Shown: in pieces, positions 9,197 through 17,800 of the stretch
How the letters are laid out: each line of letters opens with the position of its first letter
Position numbering within the stretch: position 1 is the first letter of the stretch
From: Bacteroidales bacterium
GTDB taxonomy: Bacteria; Bacteroidota; Bacteroidia; Bacteroidales; Marinilabiliaceae
Reading direction: 5' to 3'
Length of the DNA stretch: 64,000 nucleotides
NCBI GenBank assembly: GCA_024401295.1
Contig: JAKSLG010000008.1
Location: forward strand, 28,748 to 92,747
Position numbers and translations under genes: made by a program
Notes under the pieces: model-generated
What the model saw: the letters and a program-made list of their open reading frames with translations, nothing else
Told to the model about the DNA's origin: nothing
Databases searched by the model: none

Positions 9197-9546
9197 AACG
9201 ATTATTTGATAGATTTAAAACACGATTGTACCGACACGTCTGCGATAGAGGCACAGCGGTCTGCAGTAATTGCGATGTGATTCGCGATGATATGGTTTTG
9301 TACTTGCATTATCATTCAAAAACGCATATTGCTACGATATGCGCGTAATAAGTAACGCAAAATTACAAAAACAAACACTTTTAAACATTAGCATTTGTAT
9401 CGCGAATTTTTCCTTACGTAACATACGTTTCTCTAAAACGCATCGCAAATGTTAGGTCGATGGAGTTAACAAATGACGTTTAACGCCTGAAAAACAGAGG
9501 TTAAGAAGATTCGGAAAGCTTTTTTGATGATTTTCCGATTTTTGTT
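9197..9546. other. Gene-free spacer upstream of the xylan operon
   Basis: 350 bases holding the presumed promoter and leader of the xylan operon on the minus strand (see 9358-9365) and the 3' side of the next gene. The right half is A/T-rich. I see no gene, no SusC/SusD pair and no regulator gene here, so the sensor for the xylan operon must lie elsewhere. Confidence 0.6.
9358..9365 (-). promoter_or_regulatory. Candidate -7 box (TAATTTTG) of the xylan operon
   Basis: TAATTTTG on the minus strand matches the Bacteroidota -7 consensus TAnnTTTG and is the only exact match in the spacer. TTTG runs lie just upstream but are closer than the usual 19-21 bases, so the -33 element is uncertain. The implied leader is about 155 nt. 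Confidence 0.4.
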
Positions 9547-10605
9547 TTATTGTCTTTTCATGATTCGGCGCACCCAGCGAGGTAAAATGAATGCACCAAC
9601 GATGAGATATGGATAATAGCTGACCAGACGCCAGCATAATGCCAAGGCCACACCCATGCCCATTGGCAGGAAACCGGCAAGAAATTCCTTGAAAACCCAC
9701 TCGGCAAAACCGCTGCCTCCTGGTGTCGGACTGACGAGCATCATAATCCACATGGCAAGCTGCTTGCCAAAGACCGTGAAATGATCCTGAAGACCGAGAT
9801 ATCTGATGCCGAGGAAGGCAATGATGAGCGTATTGACAACCCAATAGCGGGCAATCCATGATGCGCACGTCGCTCCGAAAGCCTTAAGCCATTTGCGGAA
9901 CGGCCATGCACGGAAATATTCCGAAGTCTGTATCATGTCGTTGCCGACTTTGTCGATTTTACCACGCCAGCGGCGCAGAACAGGCAACTTGAAGATGAGA
10001 AGCATGAGCTTCTTGAGGCCATAAGGATTGATGAAAAAGCCGTAGCTCAGGAGCAGGATATAAGCCACTTTCACGCCATAGCCTGTCCATGCAATATAGT
10101 CGAAACCGACAGTCACGCCGTCGCTGAGTCCGAAGATGTTTTCATAACCTATGAGTATGACAGCAACAGGGAATACCAGTGCAAAGAAGAGTTCGTCGAG
10201 AAACGACGTGACCATCACGATGCCGGTGCTTCGTCCGACGTTGATGCCTTCGCGATTCACAAAAAAGATTGCGACACTCGTGCCGCCAACAGCCGATGGC
10301 GTGACGGCTGAAGCAAACTCCCACAGCATGATAACGCGAAAAGCCTGTCGCCACGAGAAATCATAGTCGCTGAGTATTCTGATTCGCACCATGTAACCAA
10401 GATCGCGCATGGCCATCATACCAAAAGAGATGACAAACCAGAAAAGTGTCCAAAAGCCAAATTCTACATTGCTGAACGTGCCTGGCACATATTCGCGCAT
10501 GAAAAGCCATGCCGTCACACTTAGACCAATGATTATCGGCAGGACAATCTTCCACGACTTGAAACCGTCGAGCACAGATGCATTATTTTCGGTGCTGCTC
10601 TCCAT
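9547..10605 (-). CDS. Flippase-like (LPG synthase TM / YbhN family) membrane protein
   Basis: 352 residues with about eight hydrophobic helices and the UPF0104/lysylphosphatidylglycerol synthetase transmembrane signature, including the stretch ASAVTPSAVGGTSVAIFF (about residues 105-122) and a late SPTPGGSGFAEW motif (about 290-300). Members resemble the flippase half of MprF and are thought to move lipids across the inner membrane; AglD-like relatives act in glycosylation. The catalytic aminoacyl-transfer domain of MprF is absent. It starts 41 bases after the NUDIX gene and may share its transcript. Confidence 0.85.
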   Translation of the reverse strand: MESSTENNASVLDGFKSWKIVLPIIIGLSVTAWLFMREYVPGTFSNVEFGFWTLFWFVISFGMMAMRDLGYMVRIRILSDYDFSWRQAFRVIMLWEFASAVTPSAVGGTSVAIFFVNREGINVGRSTGIVMVTSFLDELFFALVFPVAVILIGYENIFGLSDGVTVGFDYIAWTGYGVKVAYILLLSYGFFINPYGLKKLMLLIFKLPVLRRWRGKIDKVGNDMIQTSEYFRAWPFRKWLKAFGATCASWIARYWVVNTLIIAFLGIRYLGLQDHFTVFGKQLAMWIMMLVSPTPGGSGFAEWVFKEFLAGFLPMGMGVALALCWRLVSYYPYLIVGAFILPRWVRRIMKRQ

Positions 10606-10646
10606 GTCTTTGCGCTGCGCGATATGAAATTTCAGATTGAGTAATA

Positions 10647-11063
10647 TCAGATTATTCTGCCGTTCATCATGACCCTCGAGATTATCTCGTCAATAATCGG
10701 AATGTCGCTCTGAGGCCATGCAAGACGCATCAGCTGAATCGGCATGAACCATTCGGCACGCGAATGTTTGGTGAGGATTGCACGTCCGTCAACCACGTCA
10801 CAGATGAATGGATGCATCTCGAAAGTGCGACCGTCTTCACCTTCAATAGTGAATGATTTGAGCGTCTCGATGATGTTGATGTTGAGGCCAAGTGTCTCAT
10901 TTATACGGCGTATGACACATGCCTCGCAACTTTCGCCCTCCTTAGGACTGCCACCTGGGAACTCCCATTTGCCGACATTGGCAAGGCCCTCACCGTTTCT
11001 ACTCGCGGCGAGCACCATACCATTTCTGACTATGACAGCACAGGTGACTTTTGTTATATCCAT
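10647..11063 (-). CDS. NUDIX (MutT-like) protein with an altered NUDIX box
   Basis: 138 residues from the ATG at 11063. A longer reading from a TTG at 11090 is possible, but the -7 box TATATTTG at 11088-11095 overlaps that codon, so the shorter start is right. The NUDIX box runs from Gly38 to Leu60 with the same spacing as E. coli MutT (Gly38, Glu44, Arg52, Glu56, Gly59). Two of the canonical metal-binding glutamates are replaced: position 53 is Arg and 57 is Thr. The family hydrolyses nucleoside diphosphates linked to X, MutT itself 8-oxo-dGTP; here activity may be reduced or changed. The gene precedes the flippase-like gene by 41 bases. Confidence 0.82.
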   Translation of the reverse strand: MDITKVTCAVIVRNGMVLAASRNGEGLANVGKWEFPGGSPKEGESCEACVIRRINETLGLNINIIETLKSFTIEGEDGRTFEMHPFICDVVDGRAILTKHSRAEWFMPIQLMRLAWPQSDIPIIDEIISRVMMNGRII

Positions 11064-11087
11064 TGGATGACAAATAAATTTGCGTTG

Positions 11088-11095
11088 CAAATATA
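11088..11095 (-). promoter_or_regulatory. -7 box (TATATTTG) of the NUDIX gene
   Basis: Exact TAnnTTTG match 25 bases upstream of the ATG at 11063. It settles the translational start, since the upstream TTG lies within the box. No clear -33 element. Confidence 0.5.
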
Positions 11096-11185
11096 ATAAA
11101 AATGCATATTTTGCTCTACATATTCATCATTCCAAAAGCAACAATCGCACTTTTAGGACATTTTTGTTTTATTTCGAGCACTTTT

Positions 11186-11725
11186 TCAACATGCAGTTCG
11201 GGCCATTCCCATCGAGAGTGCCATTTCGTTGGCAGCAAGCAAGTGATGATAGCGCGAAGGAAGCGTCTTTTCGAGACTCTGCATGACATCTGTTGTTCCG
11301 ACAACCGGATCGATGCCGATGAGCGCACCAAGCACAATCATATTGAGCATCTTCTGCATTCCTTTGTCAACCGACATCTGTGTGGCATCAATGCCATAGA
11401 TTTCAATGTCTCGTCGCTTTGGCTTGTCACATATTCCATAAGTGTCATAAATCAACTTGCCGCCTTTCTTGACTTGAGACTCAAACTTGCTGAGCGACTG
11501 CTGGTTAAGAGCTATGACAATATCATATGAGCCTACTATCGGCGAGCTGATTTGCTCATCGCTGACGATGACCGTCACGTTTGACGTTCCGCCACGCTGT
11601 TCTGGTCCATATGATGGCAGCCAGCTGACTTCTTTTCCGCCCATCATACCGGCATAGGCCAATATCTTGCCCATCGAGAGAACGCCTTGCCCGCCAAAAC
11701 CTGCTATGAGTATCTCGTGTGTCAT
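11186..11725 (-). CDS. korC: 2-oxoacid:ferredoxin oxidoreductase, gamma subunit
   Basis: 179 residues, the length of a stand-alone gamma subunit. Begins with the typical ILIAGFGGQGVLSMGKILAYAGMM stretch (split here for reading) and contains SYGPEQRGGTSN, the family motif near residue 45. With the alpha, beta and ferredoxin-like subunits encoded just upstream it forms a CoA-dependent enzyme that oxidatively decarboxylates a 2-oxoacid to an acyl-CoA and reduces ferredoxin. It is the last gene of the four-gene set, 19 bases after the beta gene. Either 2-oxoglutarate (Kor) or branched-chain 2-oxoacid (Vor) is plausible; the gene symbol is a best guess. Confidence 0.85.
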   Translation of the reverse strand: MTHEILIAGFGGQGVLSMGKILAYAGMMGGKEVSWLPSYGPEQRGGTSNVTVIVSDEQISSPIVGSYDIVIALNQQSLSKFESQVKKGGKLIYDTYGICDKPKRRDIEIYGIDATQMSVDKGMQKMLNMIVLGALIGIDPVVGTTDVMQSLEKTLPSRYHHLLAANEMALSMGMARTAC

Positions 11726-11744
11726 ATCTATGTTTTTTTATTGA

Positions 11745-12506
11745 TTATCTGTCTTTTATATCACCAAGTCTGAATGTCTTGAAAAGATTATCACTGAGCC
11801 ATTTATTGGCCTCGACAGGAGTCATCTTCCAGTTTGAAGGACACGCGCTGACAATCTCAACGACAGATGTTCCCTTGCCCTTCATTGAGTTCTCAAACGC
11901 TTTGCGTAGCGCTTTCTTGGCACTCTTCACGGCCTTGTATGTGTTGACGGCCTGACGTGTCACGTAACACGTGCCATCGAGACAGCTGAACATCTCGGCA
12001 ATTCTGAGCGGATAACCATTGAGTTCCGGCTGTCGGCCGTCAGGACAGGTCGTTGTTTTCATGCCTAGCGGCGTTGTCGGAGCCATCTGTCCACTGGTCA
12101 TTCCATACACGGCATTATTGATGAAGATTATGGTTATGTTCTCACCTCTGCTGCATGCATGCACAGCTTCGCCTGTGCCGATTGCGCCTACCTCGCCATC
12201 GCCTTGATAGGTGAAGACAAGTTTTTCCGGATTGAGGCGTTTCACACCTGTGGCTACGGCTGGAGCTCTGCCATGAGCCGCTTCAACCCAGTCGATGTCT
12301 ATATAGTTGTAAATGAACACGCCACAACCCACAGGCGAGACTCCGATGATGTCCTCAACATCGACATCCATCTCGCCAAGCACCTCTGCAACGAGTTTTG
12401 TAACGACGGCATGACCACAGCCCGGACAATAATGCATAACATTATCGTTCAGCAGTTTAGGCTTTGAATATATCCTGTTTTTATCCGTTTTTTCTACGAT
12501 TTTCAT
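11745..12506 (-). CDS. korB: 2-oxoacid:ferredoxin oxidoreductase, beta subunit (TPP-binding)
   Basis: 253 residues. The N-terminal YCPGCGH motif (about residues 27-33) and the thiamine pyrophosphate motif beginning GDGEVGAIG (about 100) and ending NNAVYG (about 130) identify the TPP-binding beta subunit. It carries out the decarboxylation step and passes electrons to the iron-sulfur subunit encoded at 13627-13929. It lies 12 bases after the alpha gene. Substrate class (2-oxoglutarate or branched-chain) is not decided by what I can see. Confidence 0.88.
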   Translation of the reverse strand: MKIVEKTDKNRIYSKPKLLNDNVMHYCPGCGHAVVTKLVAEVLGEMDVDVEDIIGVSPVGCGVFIYNYIDIDWVEAAHGRAPAVATGVKRLNPEKLVFTYQGDGEVGAIGTGEAVHACSRGENITIIFINNAVYGMTSGQMAPTTPLGMKTTTCPDGRQPELNGYPLRIAEMFSCLDGTCYVTRQAVNTYKAVKSAKKALRKAFENSMKGKGTSVVEIVSACPSNWKMTPVEANKWLSDNLFKTFRLGDIKDR

Positions 12507-12518
12507 GGCTCTGATTTT

Positions 12519-13604
12519 TTATTTTATGCCAAATTCGTTTTTCAAGGCGTCAAGCACCTCTTCTGGAGTGAAGACAACTCCTCCCAAACGCCCATAGTGG
12601 CCTATGCGGACTTCTCCACTCGCTGCCAGACTGACATCTTCAATCATCTGACCACTGTTGAGTTCAACTACCAACATTCCTTTTGTCCTTTTCGAGAGTT
12701 CATCGACTGGCTTCTTTGGGAATGGCCACAATGTTATCGGACGAAGCAGGCCCAGTTTCAAACCTTGCGAACGTGCAATGCTGACCGTCTTAGTGCATAT
12801 TCTTGCCGATGAACCGAAAGCCACGAGCACGTAATCGGCATCGTCACACTCGATGGATTCATAGCGGACATCATTTTCCTCCGCCTGCAGATACCTCGCT
12901 TCACGCTCGAGACATTTCTTCTCCATGCTGAGCGGATCGAGTTCAAGTGATGTGACAAGATTTCTCTTGTTGCCCTCCTTGCGTCCCGTCGAAGCCCATG
13001 GGCAGGCAAGTTCAATCTCAGTCTTCGTAAGCCTCCGTCGGATAGGCGGAAGAATGACTTTTTCCATCATCTGGCCGATCGTTCCATCGGCTAATATCAT
13101 CGCCGGATTGCGATAGCGAAAAGCCCAGTCGAAGGCAATAGCAACAAAATCGGCCATCTCCTGAACACTAGCCGGAGCAATAACAAAAGTGCGATAGTCG
13201 CCATGACCACCTCCACGCGTCGCCTGGAAATAATCAGCCTGCGACGGCTGTATGGTTCCAAGTCCCGGGCCTCCCCTCATCACATTTACAATCACGCATG
13301 GAAGGTTGGCGCCGGCCAGATAAGATATCCCATTCTGCATCAGACTGATGCCCGGACCCGACGACGATGTCATCGCCCTTTTGCCTGTCGCAGCTGCCCC
13401 ATAGACCATATTAATAGATGCCACCTCGCTCTCAGCCTGCATGACAACCATGCCCGTCGTCTCCCACGGCTTCTGCGCGACAAGCGTCTCCATGATTTCG
13501 CTCTGCGGAGTGATTGGATAACCAAAATAAGCATCCACACCATAGCGTATGGCTGCCATCGCCAAGGCTTCATTGCCCTTCATCAGTCGTATCTCGCTCT
13601 CCAT
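12519..13604 (-). CDS. korA: 2-oxoacid:ferredoxin oxidoreductase, alpha subunit (VorB/KorA type)
   Basis: 361 residues, covering the pyrimidine-binding domain (GYPITPQSEIME near residue 30; TSSSGPGISLM near 80; VMRGGPGLGT near 108) and the C-terminal transketolase-like domain. It has no fused gamma domain, consistent with a separate gamma gene. In Bacteroides this subunit is usually labelled VorB, 3-methyl-2-oxobutanoate dehydrogenase. It sits 22 bases after the ferredoxin-like gene. The complex links amino-acid or TCA-type 2-oxoacids to ferredoxin in anaerobes. Confidence 0.88.
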   Translation of the reverse strand: MESEIRLMKGNEALAMAAIRYGVDAYFGYPITPQSEIMETLVAQKPWETTGMVVMQAESEVASINMVYGAAATGKRAMTSSSGPGISLMQNGISYLAGANLPCVIVNVMRGGPGLGTIQPSQADYFQATRGGGHGDYRTFVIAPASVQEMADFVAIAFDWAFRYRNPAMILADGTIGQMMEKVILPPIRRRLTKTEIELACPWASTGRKEGNKRNLVTSLELDPLSMEKKCLEREARYLQAEENDVRYESIECDDADYVLVAFGSSARICTKTVSIARSQGLKLGLLRPITLWPFPKKPVDELSKRTKGMLVVELNSGQMIEDVSLAASGEVRIGHYGRLGGVVFTPEEVLDALKNEFGIK

Positions 13605-13626
13605 CGTTTTTCTCTTGTTTTATTTC

Positions 13627-13929
13627 TTAAAATATCCCATCTCGATAAACCGTTATGCACGCATCGGGGCAGACAAGAGCACACGATGCACAGCCAATGC
13701 ACGACGTCTCGCGAACCTGCTGCGAATAGCTATACCCACGCCTGTTGAGACCCGCCGACAAACTCAATGTCTGACCAGGACATGTCGCAACACACATGCC
13801 ACATCCCTTGCATCTTTCCTTGTCAATCACGACTCCACCCTGCCTGATGCTCAAACGCACCGCCTCAACAAGTAGCCGATGACATTTTTGCTCAATCACA
13901 GCAAGTTTCGATTCACCTTTTTCATTCAT
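13627..13929 (-). CDS. korD: 2-oxoacid:ferredoxin oxidoreductase, 2[4Fe-4S] delta subunit
   Basis: 100 residues with two complete [4Fe-4S] motifs, CKGCGMCVATCP (about residues 42-53) and CIGCASCALVCP (about 77-88). It is the electron-transfer subunit of the oxidoreductase and the first gene of the set. A 40-residue N-terminal extension precedes the clusters. I find no exact -7 box directly upstream; a terminator-like hairpin sits 175 bases upstream (14105-14133). Confidence 0.88.
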   Translation of the reverse strand: MNEKGESKLAVIEQKCHRLLVEAVRLSIRQGGVVIDKERCKGCGMCVATCPGQTLSLSAGLNRRGYSYSQQVRETSCIGCASCALVCPDACITVYRDGIF

Positions 13930-14104
13930 GGTTTCGCACTTTTTCTACCGACAAAGGAAAAAGATGTCTTAGACATAAAAAAAATAATGTGATAGAGGCG
14001 GTTCAAAATACGCCAAAAAGGGCATTTTGGGACAAAATCGTAGTTTTTGAGGGTAAAATCAGGCATTCGCGTCTGCCCCCAAACGCCAAAAATGTATGTC
14101 TGAA

Positions 14105-14133
14105 CGCAAAAAAGCATCGGAAACACCGATGCT
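14105..14133 (-). terminator. Rho-independent terminator with no obvious gene in front of it
   Basis: Minus strand: AGCATCGG-TGTTT-CCGATGCT followed by TTTTTTGCG. It stands 630 bases beyond the BspA-like gene's own terminator, so either the repeat region between 14134 and 14766 is transcribed, or this is an attenuator ahead of the oxidoreductase operon. Confidence 0.65.
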
Positions 14134-14281
14134 CACATATAACATTACCGCATTTATGAATACGACATATTTAATCGCAAAATTTCCCTATTCGATACAC
14201 TTTCTCTCTCGAACGGATCTCGAAGGCATCTCGAAGGATTGCCATTGTTCGAATGGTTCTACCATGTCTTAATTTCCCCTC

Positions 14282-14426
14282 GTTCGGCGTAGGCTCCAGC
14301 CTACGCCGTTATTAGGTGCAAGGCTCCTGCCTTGCAAAAAGACATGATGTATTGTTATTCTTGTAATGGTCATGCAAAGCGGGAGCCTTGCTTTTAGCTC
14401 CGACGTAGGCAGAGCCTACGCCGAAC
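14282..14426. repeat. Inverted-repeat module (GTTCGGCGTAGGCTCC arms), copy near 14.3 kb
   Basis: GTTCGGCGTAGGCTCC at 14282-14297 and AGCCTACGCCGAAC at 14413-14426 form the outer arms. Inside are a local hairpin (CGGCGTAGGCT-CC-AGCCTACGCCG) and GCAAGGC-TCCT-GCCTTGC at about 14318-14335. The same arms recur near 36.2/36.5 kb and 47.9/48.0 kb. Confidence 0.75.
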
Positions 14427-14471
14427 AAACTTACAACACACAACTTAAAGCTTATAACTTAAGAAGTACTT

Positions 14472-14666
14472 GCCACTCACGCAGAAAGTCGCCTTGAGCT
14501 GTTTGCGTTAAAAAAAATCGGTAAGATCAGCGTTAAGCACGGCAAATGTCTGAGCGAAGCGAGTTCTTGCCGTGTAGCTGAGCGAGACAATTTTTTAGCG
14601 AGACAGCTCTCTGCGACGAGCTCTCTTTTGCTTCGTTTTCTCTGAGCGGTACAGAGAAAATGAAGA
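14472..14666 (-). repeat. Dispersed ~195 bp element, copy 1 (reverse orientation)
   Basis: Read on the minus strand it aligns base for base, with scattered substitutions, to 36285-36482 and 47691-47886. Shared landmarks: a TTTTCTGTNCCGCTCAGA-type start, AGAGCTCGTCGCAGAGAGCT, the hairpin CACGGCAA...TTTGCCGTG, CTTACCGATTTTTTTTAACG, and an end at TGCGTGAGTGG. The inverted-repeat module lies immediately beyond the TGCGTGAGTGG end, as in copy 3. Confidence 0.85.
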
Positions 14667-14766
14667 GAAGAAAAAGCATGCTCTTCTCGCTTCCGTCTTC
14701 TGTCTTCACAGAAGATGAAAAACCCGCCAGCGAGGGCACAGAGCCTATGCCTAACAACATAATCGC

Positions 14767-14802
14767 ATAAAAAAACGACGCCAAGTCAAAACCTGGCGTC
14801 GC
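14767..14802 (-). terminator. Terminator of the BspA-like gene
   Basis: Minus strand stem CGACGCCA / TGGCGTCG followed by a T7 run, beginning 24 bases after the stop codon at 14826. Confidence 0.85.
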
Positions 14803-14825
14803 CTGTAAACTTATTACCTTAAGAC

Positions 14826-17800
14826 TTAAAACTTATCACTTAAAACGCGTCCCGCAAGATCATATTTCTTGCCATCGCGGATAATCACCACGCGACCATT
14901 CTCAACCGTCTTGATTGTCTTCTGGTTGCCGGCGGCATCGATGTCATCGACGGCTGTCGGAGTGCTCTGCTTCTCGTATTTCAAGACAACGTTCACGTTG
15001 CCTTTGTCTGTATCTACTGAGGCGAGGCTGAACTTCGCTTTCATGTCGCCTATCTGCGAGGCATTAATTTCCGTTCCGTTGACCTCTATCGAAAGCGGTT
15101 TTTCTGAATATTCGACCTCGAGAGAACTCTTCGACGTTGCAAAGAAGACCGGCGACGGACCGAGAACGCTCTCGTCGCGATTCACTACGTTATACTTGAC
15201 TCCGACTGTCGCGCCATGCTCACCCTTGGCGAGCACCGGATGCTTGGTGCCTTGTGTCCATTCGCCGTTGAATGTGCCTGAGTAGCCTTCGCCATCGAAG
15301 TTGAGCCAGTAGGCTGGCTCTGCGCCGGCAAATTCCTCATCGGTGAAGAGGCGGTAGTTGAGGTTAATGTCGTCCGGCACTTCGGCGCTCAACATGCTGT
15401 TGCCTTTCGACTTCGTCTTGCCGTTCGATGCGCTCTTCTTCGAATGGCCTCGCGTGCGGCCGTGACCGATGTTCTGAATAACGATTATCGAAGTCTTGTT
15501 GCCAGTCACTTCGCCGTCGAGACCTTCGAAATAGCCAATCACATGGTCGAGTTCGCCGCCCTCTTCGTTGTCGATGACAAGGCAAGCCTCGGCATTCTCG
15601 ATGTCGTCTGCGTCGGCATCTATCTCCATTCGGCCTTCGAAGATGCTGTTGCGGATAAGACCTTTGTTTTCCCTAGCCACAAGACCATAATATGTTTTGC
15701 CTCCATCTGTTACACCTGCCGATGTGGCATCGACGATGAAGTCGCTGAACACCACATTGCGAATCTCTGCGCCCTCACCGATATATCCGAAGATGGATTT
15801 AGGTTGAGTGGCGTTCGCTCTGTGATTACCTTTGACACTTAAATAATTGCCTTCAAGGATGCCCTTGAAAGGATGCTCTGTCGTGCCAAGTGTCTGCCAT
15901 GTCACGTTTTCAGCATCAAGGTCGAAATCCTTAGTGAGAGCTATGGATATCTCCTCGTCCCTGCGCACCTGCTCACCATTGTTGACTGCCCATGCAATGA
16001 AATTACAACTCTCTTTATCAAGAGCTAATGCAAATGTCTTTTCTACCTCGTCACCTATTCCCTCTTTTTCCAAATAGGTAAAACCAACGAACTTGTCGCT
16101 ACCTACATTGTTATATGTGTCCCTATATCCGTCTTCACTTTCAAGAAGATTATCTGGCACAAAGAATTTTTCGACTGTTTCGTATGTCGGAAAAAATTCT
16201 GTCAAGTTGTCAACAACCCTCTCCTGATATATGAAGACATATTTGAGGTTGTCACAACCATAAAAGGTATCGAATTTACTATCAACAGCTGAGTATCCTA
16301 CTGATCCAATTGACACACTCGTCAGATTTGAACAACCATAGAATGCTTTTGCACCGATGCTTGTGACACTTGAGGGTATTTCTATACTCGTCATGTTCGA
16401 ACGGCCATAAAAAGCATTTTGACCAATGCTTTCGACTTCGTTGGGAATAATGGTGTTTTTACATCCCAAAACTAGTGTTTTTGTTGATTTCTCAATTATG
16501 GCATTGCAATTATATCGTGAATCGTATTTTGCATTTTCTTCCGCCACCACAATTGATTCCAGACTTGAACAATTTAAGAAAACCTCTACGTCAATTGATG
16601 TGACGCTTGAGGGAATTGTAATTTTTTTCAAACCAGAACAACCCGAAAAGGCCCCACTACCAATACTTTCGACACCTTCAGGTATCTCTGTATTATTACT
16701 TCCCAAAATGAGTGCGTTTGTTGATTTCTCAATTATGGCATTGCAATTATCTCGTGAATCGTAGTTTGCGTTTCCTTCCGCCACAACAATTGATTCTAAA
16801 CCTGAACATTTTGAGAAAGCTTGCCAACCGATGCTTGTGACACTTGAGGGAATCTCTATGCTCGTCAGGCCTGAACAGCCATAGAAAGCATAGTCACCAA
16901 TGCCTGTGACACCTTCGGGTATTGTTACGCTCGTCAAACCAGAACAACCATAGAATGTATCGTCATAAATTTCTGTGATGCCATCTGGTATCTTTAAATT
17001 GCCTGTCAAACCAGAACAACCCGAAAAGGCCCCACTACCAATACTTTCGACACCTTCAGGTATCACCACGCTCGTCAGGCCTGAACAGTCATAGAAAGCA
17101 TAGTCACCAATGCTTGTGACACTTTCGGCTATCGTCAAATCGCCTGTCAAACCAGAACAACCATAGAAAGCATTCCGACCAATGCTTTCGACATCGTTGG
17201 GAATAATGGTGTTTTTACATCCCAAAACTAGTGTATTTGTTGATTTCTCAATTATGGCATTGCAATTATCTCGTGAATCGTATTTTGCATTTCCTTCCGC
17301 CACCACAATTGATTCTAAACTTGAGCAACTATCGAATGCATAGCTACCAATTCTTGTGACACTCGATGGAATCTCTATGCTTGTCAGACCTGAACAACCT
17401 GAGAATGCTTCACTACTAATGCTTTCGACATCGTCTGGTATCTTAGTATTTTTACATCCCGAAACAAGTGTATTAGTTGATTTCTCGATTATGCTATTTC
17501 CTCGTGACTCGTATTTCGTGTTTTCCTCATCTACTACGATTGATTCCAAACTTGAACATCCAGAAAATATACCGTCATCAATGTAGCTGACACTTGAAGA
17601 AATTTCTACGTTCTTCAGACCTGAACAATCTGAGAATGCATGCCAATAGATTTCTGTAACACCTTCGGGTATTGTCACACTTGTCAGACCAGAACAACCT
17701 GAAAAAGCCTCACTATCAATGATTGTGACGCTTGAGGGAATTTCAACGCTCGTCAAACCAGAACAACCATAGAATGTATCGTCATAAATTTCTGTGATGC

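Larger units (their letters stand above)
13930..14825. other. 896-base gene-free region rich in repeats
   Basis: From left to right: 13930-14104 low-complexity spacer before the oxidoreductase genes; 14105-14133 hairpin terminator reading leftwards; 14282-14426 an inverted-repeat module built on GTTCGGCGTAGGC; 14472-14666 a copy of the dispersed ~195 bp element; 14767-14802 the terminator of the BspA-like gene. An open stretch on the minus strand (14533-14784) lies mostly inside the element and shows no recognisable domain. Confidence 0.6.

Noticed and set aside
14533-14784. 83-codon minus-strand frame in the 14.5 kb repeat region as a gene
   Set aside because: Mostly inside copy 1 of the dispersed element; the N-terminal part is not shared with the other copies. 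Kept only as a remark under the repeat element.
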